Part shown: positions 22,881-30,398 of the stretch, one piece after another
Layout: every line of letters begins with the position of its first letter
Position numbering within the stretch: position 1 is the stretch's first letter
NCBI GenBank assembly: GCA_003525905.1
Contig: DQIA01000112.1
Coordinates: 24,660 to 56,449, forward strand
Source of the DNA: Clostridiales bacterium
Lineage (GTDB): Bacteria > Bacillota > Clostridia > Oscillospirales > Oscillospiraceae
Direction of reading: 5' to 3'
Length of the DNA stretch: 31,790 nucleotides
Program-made: the position numbers and the translations under genes
Notes under the pieces: generated by a model
What the model was told of the DNA's origin: nothing
Database searches by the model: none
What the model saw: only the letters and a program-made list of their open reading frames with translations

Positions 22881-24652
22881 GCCGGTCCCTCCTTTTCGAC
22901 CTTCCAGCGAACCGAGGACTGATAGTCCTGCCACATTTTTGCAAACAGGCCGTTCCGGGCGCAGAGGTCGCCCTTCGTGCCCGCCTCGGCGATCCTGCCG
23001 TCCTGCACCACATAGATACAGTCGGCGTTCACAACGGTAGACAGACGGTGGGCGATCATAACGACGGTCTTGCCCTTCGCCAGCTCCGCAAACGCGGCCT
23101 GCACCTTCGCCTCGTTGTCGGGGTCGGCAAAGGCCGTGGCCTCATCGAGGATCAGGATGGGGGCATTTTTCAGCATGGCGCGCGCAATGGCAATGCGCTG
23201 CTGCTCGCCGCCGGAGAGATACACGCCCTTCGAGCCGATGACGGTGTGGATGCCGTCCGGGAATTTTTCGATAATATCCATGCACTGCGCAGCCCGCAGG
23301 GCGGAAAGCGCCTCTGCCTCCGTGGCGTCGGGCCTGCCCAGCTTGACGTTGTCCAGGATGCTGCCCTTGAGCAGGCGGCTGTTCTGGAACACGAACGAGA
23401 CCGTGTCCATCAGCTCTTCCTTCGGGATATCGCGCACGTCCGCGCCGCCGACGCAGATGCTGCCGCTGCCCACGTCGAAGAAGCGGCAGATGAGGCTTGC
23501 CAGCGTGGACTTGCCGCCGCCGGACGGGCCGACGAGCGCCACGGTCTGTCCCGGGCGGATATCCATGGAAACGCCGCGGATCACGTCCGTCCTGCCGTCA
23601 TAGCTGAACCGCACATCATGCAGGGCGATCGAGCTGTCCTTCGGGTGCTGCGGCTTTTCACTCACGGACACAGGCGCCTCGTCCAGCACGGAGTCGATGC
23701 GGCTCAGCGCATCGGCCACGATCATCTTGTTCTCGCTCATATACATGATCTTCGTCAGCGTCAGCGAGATGACCGGCGTGATGATGATGTAAAACAGCAG
23801 ATTCAGCAGGAATTCCGGGGTAACGCCGTTTCTCGTCAGCAGCAGGCCGCCCGCGATGAGGAAGGCAAACACGCCGTTGATGGCCGCCGTATAGAAGAGC
23901 ATCGGCATCCGCAGCTCTTTCGTGTAGGCAATGACCCACTTTTCATATTCGTCGATCGTCGCCTTGAACTTTTTGAACGAAAACACGGACTGACCGAACG
24001 TCTTGACGACCGGAATGCCGCGGACATATTCCACGGCCTCGCCGGACATGGCGGCAAGGGCATTGCCGTACTGGCGCATTTTCTCCGCCATGCGCTTGCC
24101 GGTCATGGCCGACATGATCACAAAGCCGAGGGCCACCGGCACAAGGCTCAGCAGGCCCAGCCGCCAGTCAAAGACGAACAGCAGCACCAGCAGGCCGACC
24201 GGCGTTGCCATGGCGGCATACTGATCCGGCAGCTGATGGGCAAGATAGGTCTCCGCCGCGCCGGTGCTCTCCTGAATGATCTTGCGGAGCTTGCCGCTGC
24301 CGTAGCGCTCCGTAAAGCCCAGCGGCAGCCGGGCAAGATGCTCCGAAACGGCGAGCCGCAGGTTCGTCGCCACGCGGAAGGCCGACAGATGGGAGCACAG
24401 CAGCGCGCAGACATAGATGAGATACGACAGCGCAGCAAACAGCACCGCCATCCAGCCGTAATGCGGGATGTTGACCGCCCGGGAATAATCCGGCGCGGCA
24501 TTCAGCACATCGCGCAGGATCATCCAGATGTACAAAAACGGGACCAGCGCCACCAGCGCGCTCAAGGCCGACAGGACCCAGGAGACATAGGTAAAGACCC
24601 GATGCCCCCCGGCATACTCCATCAGCCGCGACAGATCCGATCGTTTCTTCAA
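22874..24652 (-). CDS. ABC transporter half-protein (membrane + ATPase), first of pair
   Basis: 592 aa. TTG start at 24652, with AGGAGG 9 bases before it. Membrane domain (about residues 18-300, with the second loop RLPLGFTERYGSGKLRKIIQEST), then ATPase: Walker A GPSGGGKST near residue 377, signature LSGGEQQR, Walker B ILILDEATAFADPDNE, H-loop AHRLST. The FADPDNE after Walker B is, from memory, common in the YbtQ/IrtB-like siderophore-transporter branch and differs from the ASLD of its partner. All catalytic residues appear present. Lies between the ZinT-like lipoprotein gene and its partner. Confidence 0.92.
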   Translation of the reverse strand: MKKRSDLSRLMEYAGGHRVFTYVSWVLSALSALVALVPFLYIWMILRDVLNAAPDYSRAVNIPHYGWMAVLFAALSYLIYVCALLCSHLSAFRVATNLRLAVSEHLARLPLGFTERYGSGKLRKIIQESTGAAETYLAHQLPDQYAAMATPVGLLVLLFVFDWRLGLLSLVPVALGFVIMSAMTGKRMAEKMRQYGNALAAMSGEAVEYVRGIPVVKTFGQSVFSFKKFKATIDEYEKWVIAYTKELRMPMLFYTAAINGVFAFLIAGGLLLTRNGVTPEFLLNLLFYIIITPVISLTLTKIMYMSENKMIVADALSRIDSVLDEAPVSVSEKPQHPKDSSIALHDVRFSYDGRTDVIRGVSMDIRPGQTVALVGPSGGGKSTLASLICRFFDVGSGSICVGGADVRDIPKEELMDTVSFVFQNSRLLKGSILDNVKLGRPDATEAEALSALRAAQCMDIIEKFPDGIHTVIGSKGVYLSGGEQQRIAIARAMLKNAPILILDEATAFADPDNEAKVQAAFAELAKGKTVVMIAHRLSTVVNADCIYVVQDGRIAEAGTKGDLCARNGLFAKMWQDYQSSVRWKVEKEGPAC

Positions 24653-24694
24653 GGGGGTTCCCCTCCTTTTTTTGAAATCGTTAATCGTGGTTTT

Positions 24695-24724
24695 CAGCGC
24701 ACCCGCCGGAAAACGGGTGCGCTG
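24695..24724 (-). other. Intercistronic hairpin between lipoprotein and ABC genes
   Basis: Perfect 11-bp stem (CAGCGCACCCG/CGGGTGCGCTG, 24695-24705 and 24714-24724, 8-base loop) 10 bases after the lipoprotein stop. No U-run follows on the minus strand (AAAACC), so it is not a classic terminator. In binding-protein/ABC operons such hairpins often protect the 3' end of the first message, giving more lipoprotein than transporter. Confidence 0.6.
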
Positions 24725-24734
24725 TGCTTCCTCT

Positions 24735-25439
24735 TTACTCCGCTTCGGTCAGGTTCTCCGTCACGAACAGCTCGATCACGTTCTTCATGGTCTCCTGATC
24801 GTAGTCCACGGCGATCGCAGCGGCGTTCCAGTAGGCATAATTGCCCTCGAACCAACTCTGCAGGTCACTGAGGTCCTCGGCATAGCGGAACTCCAGATGA
24901 TAGGTCGTCTCCATCGTGTCCGGGGAGAAGGCGAAGTAGGTAAAGTCGCCGGAATCCGCGTCGTCGCTCTGGTAGAACAGGAAGCCGTTCTCATTTTCCT
25001 CGTCGAGCTTGTGATAGGTATGGGAGAAGACCTCATTGCCCTGCGCGTCCAGACCGGAAATGGTGTGGCCGTCCATGACGAAGCGGTCCACGCCGCCGCG
25101 GAAATAGCAGTTGAACGCCATGCTCTCGGGGTCTGCCGCATACTTTTCGGAAGCCTCCGGGCCGTAGGGCTCTGCCATGCACATGGCAAGCAGCGTATCC
25201 GTCGCGGTCTCGGCGTTCTCCGCGCCGACGAGCGGCGTCGTGGCATCGATCCACAGGTCGCGGTACTCCGCCTTGGCCAGCTGCGGGAACAGCTCCTCAT
25301 AGGTCCCGCTGATGGTCGTCAGATAGTCGCCGGTCTCCTGCGCCGCAGTGGGCTGCGCATCCGGCTTGCTCTGCGAGCAGCCCGCAATGGCCAGCAGGCA
25401 GAACACACATAACACGATTGCTGCAATTCTCTTTTTCAT
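24735..25439 (-). CDS. Lipoprotein with ZinT (YodA)-like metal-binding domain
   Basis: 234 aa from ATG 25439 (GGAGGTG site). Lipoprotein signal MKKRIAAIVLCVFCLLAIAGC with lipobox AIAGC (Cys 21), so anchored to the outer face of the membrane. From residue about 45 it resembles ZinT: SGTYEELFPQL near 45-55, a central FVMDGHTISGLD segment, TYFAFSPDTMETTYHLEFRY near residues 170-190, and a closing LSDLQSW...YWNAAAI block. In ZinT the metal is bound by a HxH pair; here the corresponding place reads HLE, so one ligand seems changed. AdcA proteins use the same domain to hand zinc to an ABC importer, which suggests a metal or metal-complex role beside the ABC pair. Domain call is by eye. Confidence 0.75.
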   Translation of the reverse strand: MKKRIAAIVLCVFCLLAIAGCSQSKPDAQPTAAQETGDYLTTISGTYEELFPQLAKAEYRDLWIDATTPLVGAENAETATDTLLAMCMAEPYGPEASEKYAADPESMAFNCYFRGGVDRFVMDGHTISGLDAQGNEVFSHTYHKLDEENENGFLFYQSDDADSGDFTYFAFSPDTMETTYHLEFRYAEDLSDLQSWFEGNYAYWNAAAIAVDYDQETMKNVIELFVTENLTEAE

Positions 25440-25462
25440 GATGCACCTCCAGGTTATATCGG

Positions 25463-25536
25463 ACAGCACCACACAATTCATCGAGAGCATTCGACTGGGG
25501 TCCGGCGAAGGCCGAAGATGCAATTGCGTGGGCTGT
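25463..25536 (-). other. Structured element B, 5' UTR of the ZinT-like lipoprotein gene (related to element A)
   Basis: On the minus strand ACAGC (25536-25532) pairs with GCTGT (25467-25463), and CCACGCAATT with AATTGTGTGG gives a further 10-bp stem containing one G-U. The same position would be an A-C mismatch if the plus strand were the RNA, which argues for minus-strand transcription. Inside are GCAT/ATGC pairing and a CGGC-CTTC-GCCG hairpin (25514-25503). It ends about 15 bases before the ribosome site of the lipoprotein gene, a riboswitch-like place. Shares CGAATGCTCTCG-TGAAT-TGTGGTGCTG with element A. Confidence 0.6.
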
Positions 25537-25538
25537 CT

Positions 25539-25558
25539 TGGTTAGTGTTCTCTAACCA
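25539..25558 (-). promoter_or_regulatory. Perfect 7-bp inverted repeat upstream of element B, possible operator
   Basis: TGGTTAG-6 bases-CTAACCA. It lies between the AraC gene and element B. No U-run follows, so it is unlikely to be a terminator; it may be a regulator-binding site or the first helix of the leader. Possible -10-like TAGAGT/TATGCA sequences lie just upstream at about 25560-25575, but no convincing promoter. Confidence 0.4.
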
Positions 25559-25590
25559 GTGCATACTCTACCATATTTCCGTCTCGCAGA

Positions 25591-26562
25591 CTACTCCGTT
25601 TTGGTTCCGATGCTCTGTTTTGCCTTTGCATCCGTGCGGTACTGCGACGGTGTCACGCCGTAGCGCTCCTTGAAGCAGGCCGAAAATTTGCTGGCATTGT
25701 CATAGCCCGCATCCTGCGCGATCTCCGTCACGGGCCTTGCGCTGCGCACGAGCTCGACCGCCGCCTGCTCGAGCCGGTATTCCTTGATGTAGTGATAGAC
25801 CGGCACACCGTAAATTTGCTTGAACAGCTTCTGCAGGTGCGATACGGACATCTCGTGCTCCGCCGCCAGCCGGGAAAGCGAGGTATAGCCCTCGCGGTCC
25901 GTCAGCAGATGGTCGCGGATATGGCGGATCAGCTCCGCCTGCCGGGCCGAGCAGTAGGCATCCGTCCCGGCCCCGCGCGGGATGCTGCTGAGCAGCATCA
26001 GGAGCTCCAGCACCTTGAGCCGCAGGAACGCGGGGTCCAGATAGGCGGCGCTCTCATACAGCTCCCGGAACACATGCTCGCAGCGCGGGCCCGCCGGGCT
26101 GCAGCGATACCACTTGTCGCCCAGCAGATTCTGCTGCAGAGCGGAAAAATCGACACGGAAGGCCGGGGCATTGCGCTCGACCCAGCGCCGGGCGCGCTCC
26201 GGATCGACCTCAAGGCAGATGCCCTCATAATAGCCCAGCGGGAAATGCGACTCGGAACGCGAACCATGCACGCCGTCATAGCAGCTGATGGCCATGTCGC
26301 CCGGCTTCAGCAGCACATGGTCCCGCAGGGAGAAGCGCGTTTCAAAGCGGCCGTTGGCGCAGAAATTGAGCTCCAGCAGGCCCTTCTGCGTGCGAAGCTC
26401 CGTATAGGACTCCATCTCGAGCCGCATCAGCATGGCGCTCACGCCGTCCAGCCACGAATAGCAGTGGATCTCGCCGTTTCCGTCCGCCTGCGCAAAGCCG
26501 CCGCTCTGCGCGGCCTGATCCGGCGCCGCCGAAGCGCCGTCGTGGTAGATGATGTCGATCAC
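25591..26562 (-). CDS. AraC-family transcriptional regulator
   Basis: 323 aa from the GTG at 26562, which forms a GTGA overlap with the upstream frame and has AGGAGG 8 bases before it; an ATG two codons upstream (26568) is also possible but only 2 bases from that site. N-terminal ligand-binding domain (about residues 1-200), then a double helix-turn-helix: LSRLAAEHEMSVSHLQKLFKQIYG (about 222-245) and TEIAQDAGYDNASKFSACFKERYGVTPSQYR near 273-303, the standard AraC signature. The N-terminal part resembles the regulators of siderophore-type uptake (YbtA/PchR-like) found with paired ABC half-transporters. It lies between the enzyme cluster and the lipoprotein-ABC cassette. Confidence 0.92.
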   Translation of the reverse strand: MIDIIYHDGASAAPDQAAQSGGFAQADGNGEIHCYSWLDGVSAMLMRLEMESYTELRTQKGLLELNFCANGRFETRFSLRDHVLLKPGDMAISCYDGVHGSRSESHFPLGYYEGICLEVDPERARRWVERNAPAFRVDFSALQQNLLGDKWYRCSPAGPRCEHVFRELYESAAYLDPAFLRLKVLELLMLLSSIPRGAGTDAYCSARQAELIRHIRDHLLTDREGYTSLSRLAAEHEMSVSHLQKLFKQIYGVPVYHYIKEYRLEQAAVELVRSARPVTEIAQDAGYDNASKFSACFKERYGVTPSQYRTDAKAKQSIGTKTE

Positions 26563-27212
26563 TGCCATTCCCTCCTGTCTGCGTTACTCCCCAGTGACGG
26601 CAGGAACGCCCGGATCGTTTCGATGAATTTTTCTGCCTGCAGGACCGTGGTCAGATGGCCGCCGGAGACATAGGCGATGCGCGGCTCGTGCATCAGGCGG
26701 ATGAGGTCCCGCTGCATTTTTTCGGAAAAGTAGTCGTCCTTCTCCTGCCTGTAGCCCCGGAAGATCGTCTCGAACATATCCTGCGCATAGGCGGCCTCCT
26801 CGGGACCTTCGCCGCGAAGATGGCTCATGCCGAGCCGGATGAGCTTCGGCTTCAGCTTTTCATAGCTGCAGTGCTTCAGGTACCACAGTGCCAGCGGCGC
26901 AAAGAAGTATTGCCTTTTCAGGCTCTTGATGGTATTCGCGTCCAGCCCGCCGGTGGAGATCAGCACGAGTCCCCCGGTCTCACCGGGATATTTCTGCACA
27001 TAGACCTGCGCCACCATGCCGCCGTCGGACGTGCCGGTGTAGGCAGAGAGCATCCGCGGAATTCCCGTCAGCGATTCCTGCTCCGTGCCTCAGCCAAGGA
27101 TCAGATCCCCCGCAAGATGCAGCAGGGACGCAAGCAGCCCGATCGTCAGCAGCTTCCGGATCCGCGGCACATCGAGCTTTTCCAATATTCCGATCGAATG
27201 AAAATGACTCAT
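26559..27212 (-). pseudogene. DUF6796 / alpha-beta-hydrolase chimera with in-frame stop
   Basis: ATG 27212 (AGGAGG 8 bases before, ATGA overlap with the upstream gene) opens 40 codons: a short N-terminus, then a hydrophobic helix LLTIGLLASLLHLAGDLILG. Then comes a TGA (27092-27090) followed in the same frame by GTEQESLTGIPRMLSAYTGTSDGG. From memory this is the N-terminus of DUF6796 membrane proteins, where a Trp (TGG) stands at the stop. From SDGG on, the same frame reads as the C-terminal half of an alpha/beta hydrolase: nucleophile elbow GTSDGGM (Ser 62), VYVQKYP...GLVLISTGGLD, cap helices, and a terminal SGGH. The first half of the hydrolase fold (oxyanion strand, HG loop) is absent. This suggests deletion fusing two genes, then a G-to-A nonsense mutation. 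A 164-aa product from ATG 27053 could still be made. Confidence 0.75.
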
Positions 27213-27844
27213 CTGGTTTTCCTCCTGTAGCCGCAGTCGCAGTACGGCCCGCCGGAGGCGAGCGTATACTCTCGCACGAAATCCGCCGTTTCACCCGCCT
27301 CGGCCATGGTGTAGTCCAGGTGGCAGAGGGCCGGCGTCAGGTCATAAAGCCCCAGCTCCTTCATCAGCGTGCAGATGCCGCACTGCGTAAAGCGTGCCTC
27401 ATAGCCGCTGCCGTCGGGGTAGGCATAGTATTCCATGTTCCAAGAATACGGGTTGCGGTCCGCCGCCTTCAGCGCGGCTGTGGCCTGCATCCCCGCGATG
27501 TCCTTTTCCGTGAATTTCTTTTTTCCGCTCTTGCGGCAAAACCACTTCATCGGCTTTGTCGTCATCGCGTCGGCATAATAGACCGTCAGGCGCTCCACAT
27601 CCGGACGCTCCGGCATGGAGCAGATGAACGCGCCGAGCATGGCGCAGTTGACGATGTTCATCTGAAACCGGTCGGCCTTTTCAAACGCGGGCAGCTTCGC
27701 AATGAGCTTCCGGTACTGCGGCTTCGCCCTTTTCATGATCTCCTTTGCCGCCGCGGCGTCATAGCCGAACACGACCGTCAGCTGTCTGCGGAACGACCCT
27801 GCAAACAGCGCCCACATTCCCAGGGGCATCCCGATGTATTTCAT
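27209..27844 (-). CDS. ATC-hydrolase-family protein (PF14196), copy 1
   Basis: 211 aa from ATG 27844 (ATGA overlap with the methyltransferase upstream). The family is named for L-2-amino-thiazoline-4-carboxylate hydrolase of Pseudomonas, which opens the thiazoline ring toward cysteine; most members are uncharacterised. Family pattern: FTQCGICTLMKELGLYDLTPALCHLDY (about residues 153-179) and a Cys-rich end SGGPYCDCGYR. It shares Cys-8 to 10 residues-GL-D-(x)-PALC-x2-DY with copy 2 but is otherwise diverged, so not a recent duplication. No signal peptide; a weakly hydrophobic N-terminus (MPLGMWALFAGSF). Substrate unknown. Confidence 0.75.
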   Translation of the reverse strand: MKYIGMPLGMWALFAGSFRRQLTVVFGYDAAAAKEIMKRAKPQYRKLIAKLPAFEKADRFQMNIVNCAMLGAFICSMPERPDVERLTVYYADAMTTKPMKWFCRKSGKKKFTEKDIAGMQATAALKAADRNPYSWNMEYYAYPDGSGYEARFTQCGICTLMKELGLYDLTPALCHLDYTMAEAGETADFVREYTLASGGPYCDCGYRRKTR

Positions 27845-28683
27845 ATTTCGCCTCCAAAGCCGATCCTGACGATCTGCATGTTCATGCTGCGGTCGCCGAC
27901 CCGCGCAAGGAAGCGGAAAAAGCCGCTGACGGACGGGTCCTTCAGATCGTGGTAGCCCAGCATATAGCCCCGGCTGGAGATCTGCAGGCGGCTGTCCCAC
28001 GGGCTAAGCTCGGCTTTGGCATCCGCAACGGCAAAATACGCGCCGACGTCCTTGATCTTCGCATCCCGGATCCATGTTTTCAGCATCAGCCGGACGGCCT
28101 TTTCATTGGCCGCGTCAAAAACCAGCACGCCGCCGGGGAAGGCCGCCGCCATGCGCTGCACGAGCGCCCGGACCTGCTCCCTCAGGAAATAATAGAACAC
28201 GCCCGCTGCGAAGAACACGACCCCGCCGGAGGCGTCGATGCGGTCGAACCACGCCGTGTCGTTCAGGTCGCACGGGATGTTCTCCTCCCGCGGCCCGGCG
28301 GGCAGCAGCTCATCGCGCACACGGATGACATCCGGGAAATCCAGATTGTAAAGCTTACAGCTGCCGTTGTCGCAGCTGCGGCCGGTCGCATCCAGCCCGC
28401 AGCCGAGGTTCACAACGGCCGCATTCGGGTGCGCGCGCAGATAGTCCCGCACCTCAAAGGCCAGATCGTTCTGGCGCATGGCGACCTCCAGAAAACCGAA
28501 GCGCTGCATCAGGCTCCGGGACTTTTTCTCCAGCGCAGAAAAATCATAGTCGATCTCCCCGAACAGGCGGACGGCCGTCTCGTCCCGGTAAAGATTCGGA
28601 TACAGCTCCGTGCACATTTTCCGCGCATAGAGCGGGATGATCAGGGTCTCCTGTACGGTATTTTTCTCAATTTTGTAGTTCAT
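27841..28683 (-). CDS. LCM/PPM1-like class I SAM methyltransferase, copy 1
   Basis: 280 aa, COG3315-type (leucine-carboxyl-methyltransferase fold, often labelled O-methyltransferase of polyketide biosynthesis). SAM motif VVNLGCGLDATG at about residues 90-101, then LYNLDFPDVIRVRDELLP (about 111-128), FFAAGVFYYFLREQVRALV (about 157-175) and a VLVFDAANE strand. Cytosolic. GAGGG site before the ATG. The target could be a carboxylate or hydroxyl on a small molecule; cannot be decided. Overlaps copy 1 of the ATC-hydrolase family by four bases. Confidence 0.85.
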   Translation of the reverse strand: MNYKIEKNTVQETLIIPLYARKMCTELYPNLYRDETAVRLFGEIDYDFSALEKKSRSLMQRFGFLEVAMRQNDLAFEVRDYLRAHPNAAVVNLGCGLDATGRSCDNGSCKLYNLDFPDVIRVRDELLPAGPREENIPCDLNDTAWFDRIDASGGVVFFAAGVFYYFLREQVRALVQRMAAAFPGGVLVFDAANEKAVRLMLKTWIRDAKIKDVGAYFAVADAKAELSPWDSRLQISSRGYMLGYHDLKDPSVSGFFRFLARVGDRSMNMQIVRIGFGGEI

Positions 28684-28732
28684 AGATTGCCCTCACTTCA
28701 TGATCCTCAGCGCTGCCGAACGCAAAATGCAT

Positions 28733-29434
28733 CTACCGATTCCGGCGGTATCCGGCCTCGTCGCGGTATTCGGGATGGTCCTTCAGATATGGGTCCCGGC
28801 TGCCGCAGATGGTATAGTCGCATTTACAGCCGTTTGCGCAAGTCGTCGTCCGCACCAGCTTCGCGCCGATCAGCTCCATGGCCGCATAATCCACGTTGCA
28901 CAGGGCGGGCATGATATCCGTCAGCCCGTTGCGGATGGCAAATTCCGCCGCAGGGCAGGCCGTAAATTCATAATAGATCGGCTTGTCCTTCTCGTAGGGC
29001 GCGACCGTCATTTCGTAATCGTGCCATTTGTCGCAGCGCCCCTTTGCCGTTAAGAAGGCGCGATGCATCAGTCTTTTGAAAAACGGCTTGTTGCAGTCCA
29101 CGAATTTCAGCTTGCGGAAAGCAGGCAGGACCAGAGCCTCCTCCATCTCCTCGATCTCGCGAAAGGACGTGACGTCCCTGCACGCGACATAATAGCTCAG
29201 GATGGCGATGCAGTCATAGGTGCCGCCGCTGCCGTTGTGGAAGTTCTTCTTCCCGCCGAGGTCGGTGCGCCAGTCGGAGAGAAAATCAACATATTGCCGC
29301 TGGACCCGCTCCCAGACCGCCTCGCGCTCCGCCTCCGGATAGTGCTGCGCGATCCGTGCGCGAATTTCTTTTTTGCAGGGACCGGAGTACAGCACATGGC
29401 AGCTCCGCTCAAATTGCAGCTCGTTGTCCTTCAT
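28733..29434 (-). CDS. ATC-hydrolase-family protein (PF14196), copy 2
   Basis: 233 aa. Family features: GGTYDCIAILSYYVACRD (about residues 69-86), FTACPAAEFAIRNGLTDIMPALCNVDY (about 157-183), then TTTCANGCKCDYTICG (about 196-211), a dense Cys motif that could be catalytic or bind metal. ATGA overlap with the MBL gene upstream; AGGGGG ribosome site. With copy 1 it brackets the LCM-type methyltransferase. No signal peptide. Proteins of this exact type are often seen in Clostridia next to methyltransferases, but I know of no demonstrated function. Confidence 0.8.
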   Translation of the reverse strand: MKDNELQFERSCHVLYSGPCKKEIRARIAQHYPEAEREAVWERVQRQYVDFLSDWRTDLGGKKNFHNGSGGTYDCIAILSYYVACRDVTSFREIEEMEEALVLPAFRKLKFVDCNKPFFKRLMHRAFLTAKGRCDKWHDYEMTVAPYEKDKPIYYEFTACPAAEFAIRNGLTDIMPALCNVDYAAMELIGAKLVRTTTCANGCKCDYTICGSRDPYLKDHPEYRDEAGYRRNR

Positions 29435-30294
29435 CGCCCGACCCCCTTCAGATAGCCGCTCTTTGACCGCTCCTCCGTGTCGTCCGACTCATCGTAGGCA
29501 TCATAGGGCGCGGAAGGGTCGTGCACTCTCTTTTTGAACGGTGAGCAGAGCTTGTCCTTATGCGCAAAGGCAAAGGTGAAGTTGTCCGTCCAGCCGGTGT
29601 GGCCGGTGAGGAACATCGGGTGCAGCTTCCGCGCTTCGAGCTTTGCCTCCAGCTCTGCCAGCGAACGCACCGCCAGCCGGTTATCCTCCGCCAGCGCGGA
29701 GATGAAGCTGTAGCCGCCGTCCGCTCCGAGCCAGATCGTATCGCCCGTAAACAGATACTTCCCGTCGATGAGATAGACCATGTGGCCCCAGGTGTGGCCG
29801 GGAACGAGGAAGCACTCGATGCGGATGCCGTCGATCTCAAAGGCCTCGCCGTCGTGCAGCAGGACCTTCTCATTGCGGATGGTGACCTGCGGCAGCTTGT
29901 AGAGATGATAGATCACCTTGCGGCGCACCTCGCCCGTCAGATAGCGGTTCTCGGTCTCGCCGACATACAGCTTCGCCTTCCGGAACAGGCCGAGGCTGTC
30001 CGCTTCGACCGCGCCGACGTGATCCGTGTCCTGATGCGTGATGAGGATATGCCGGATAGAACTCGGGTCTATGCCGAGCCATCCCATCTTTTCCTCGAGC
30101 CGGCCGTAGTTATACCCGGCGTCGATCATGATGGTCGTGTCGCCCTTGCGGTAGAAGAAGATATTTGCCACCCACTCTCGCACACAGGCGACGTGCTCGT
30201 CGACCCAGCCGGTGTTCAGCGGCTTGAAGATCTCCTTGCCGCGGTACATTTTGCTCATTTCTTTTTTCTGGAATTCCGTTGCCTTTTTAGACAT
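29431..30294 (-). CDS. MBL-fold metallohydrolase
   Basis: 287 aa from ATG 30294 (GAGGGAGGG site). Metallo-beta-lactamase fold with the metal motifs in order: THQDTDHVG (His 87, Asp 89, Asp 91, His 92), PGHTWGH (His 167), FTGDT (Asp 185) and a late TGHTGW. The standard HxHxDH reads HxDxDH, so the second histidine ligand is replaced by Asp, a variant I have seen in other Firmicutes MBL proteins. Cytosolic; substrate unknown (lactone, thioester or ester hydrolysis are family options). Upstream gap 30295-30398 (104 bases) contains a small hairpin (30341-30357) and no gene. Confidence 0.88.
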   Translation of the reverse strand: MSKKATEFQKKEMSKMYRGKEIFKPLNTGWVDEHVACVREWVANIFFYRKGDTTIMIDAGYNYGRLEEKMGWLGIDPSSIRHILITHQDTDHVGAVEADSLGLFRKAKLYVGETENRYLTGEVRRKVIYHLYKLPQVTIRNEKVLLHDGEAFEIDGIRIECFLVPGHTWGHMVYLIDGKYLFTGDTIWLGADGGYSFISALAEDNRLAVRSLAELEAKLEARKLHPMFLTGHTGWTDNFTFAFAHKDKLCSPFKKRVHDPSAPYDAYDESDDTEERSKSGYLKGVGR

Positions 30295-30398
30295 ATCCGT
30301 CCCTCCCTCAGTCTGGTTTCTCGTCCGTGAAAAACGCCTCGCCGGTATAATTCCGGCATCACAGGCTCCGCATGCTCCATTTGGGGGACGGCGCACAG

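Noticed and set aside
22850..24871. 673-codon plus-strand open frame opposite the first ABC gene
   Set aside because: Shadow; composition is Arg/His/Gln-rich and matches no family, and the opposite strand has all ABC motifs.
21001..25600. Elements A and B as insertion-sequence or MITE ends
   Set aside because: No transposase, no clear target-site duplication at either element, and both are in the same orientation rather than inverted; kept open only as an alternative in the finding.
27090..27092. TGA read as tryptophan or selenocysteine
   Set aside because: Only one such codon in the window; other genes end normally at TGA, no SECIS-like hairpin is evident, and the downstream protein is already missing half its fold.
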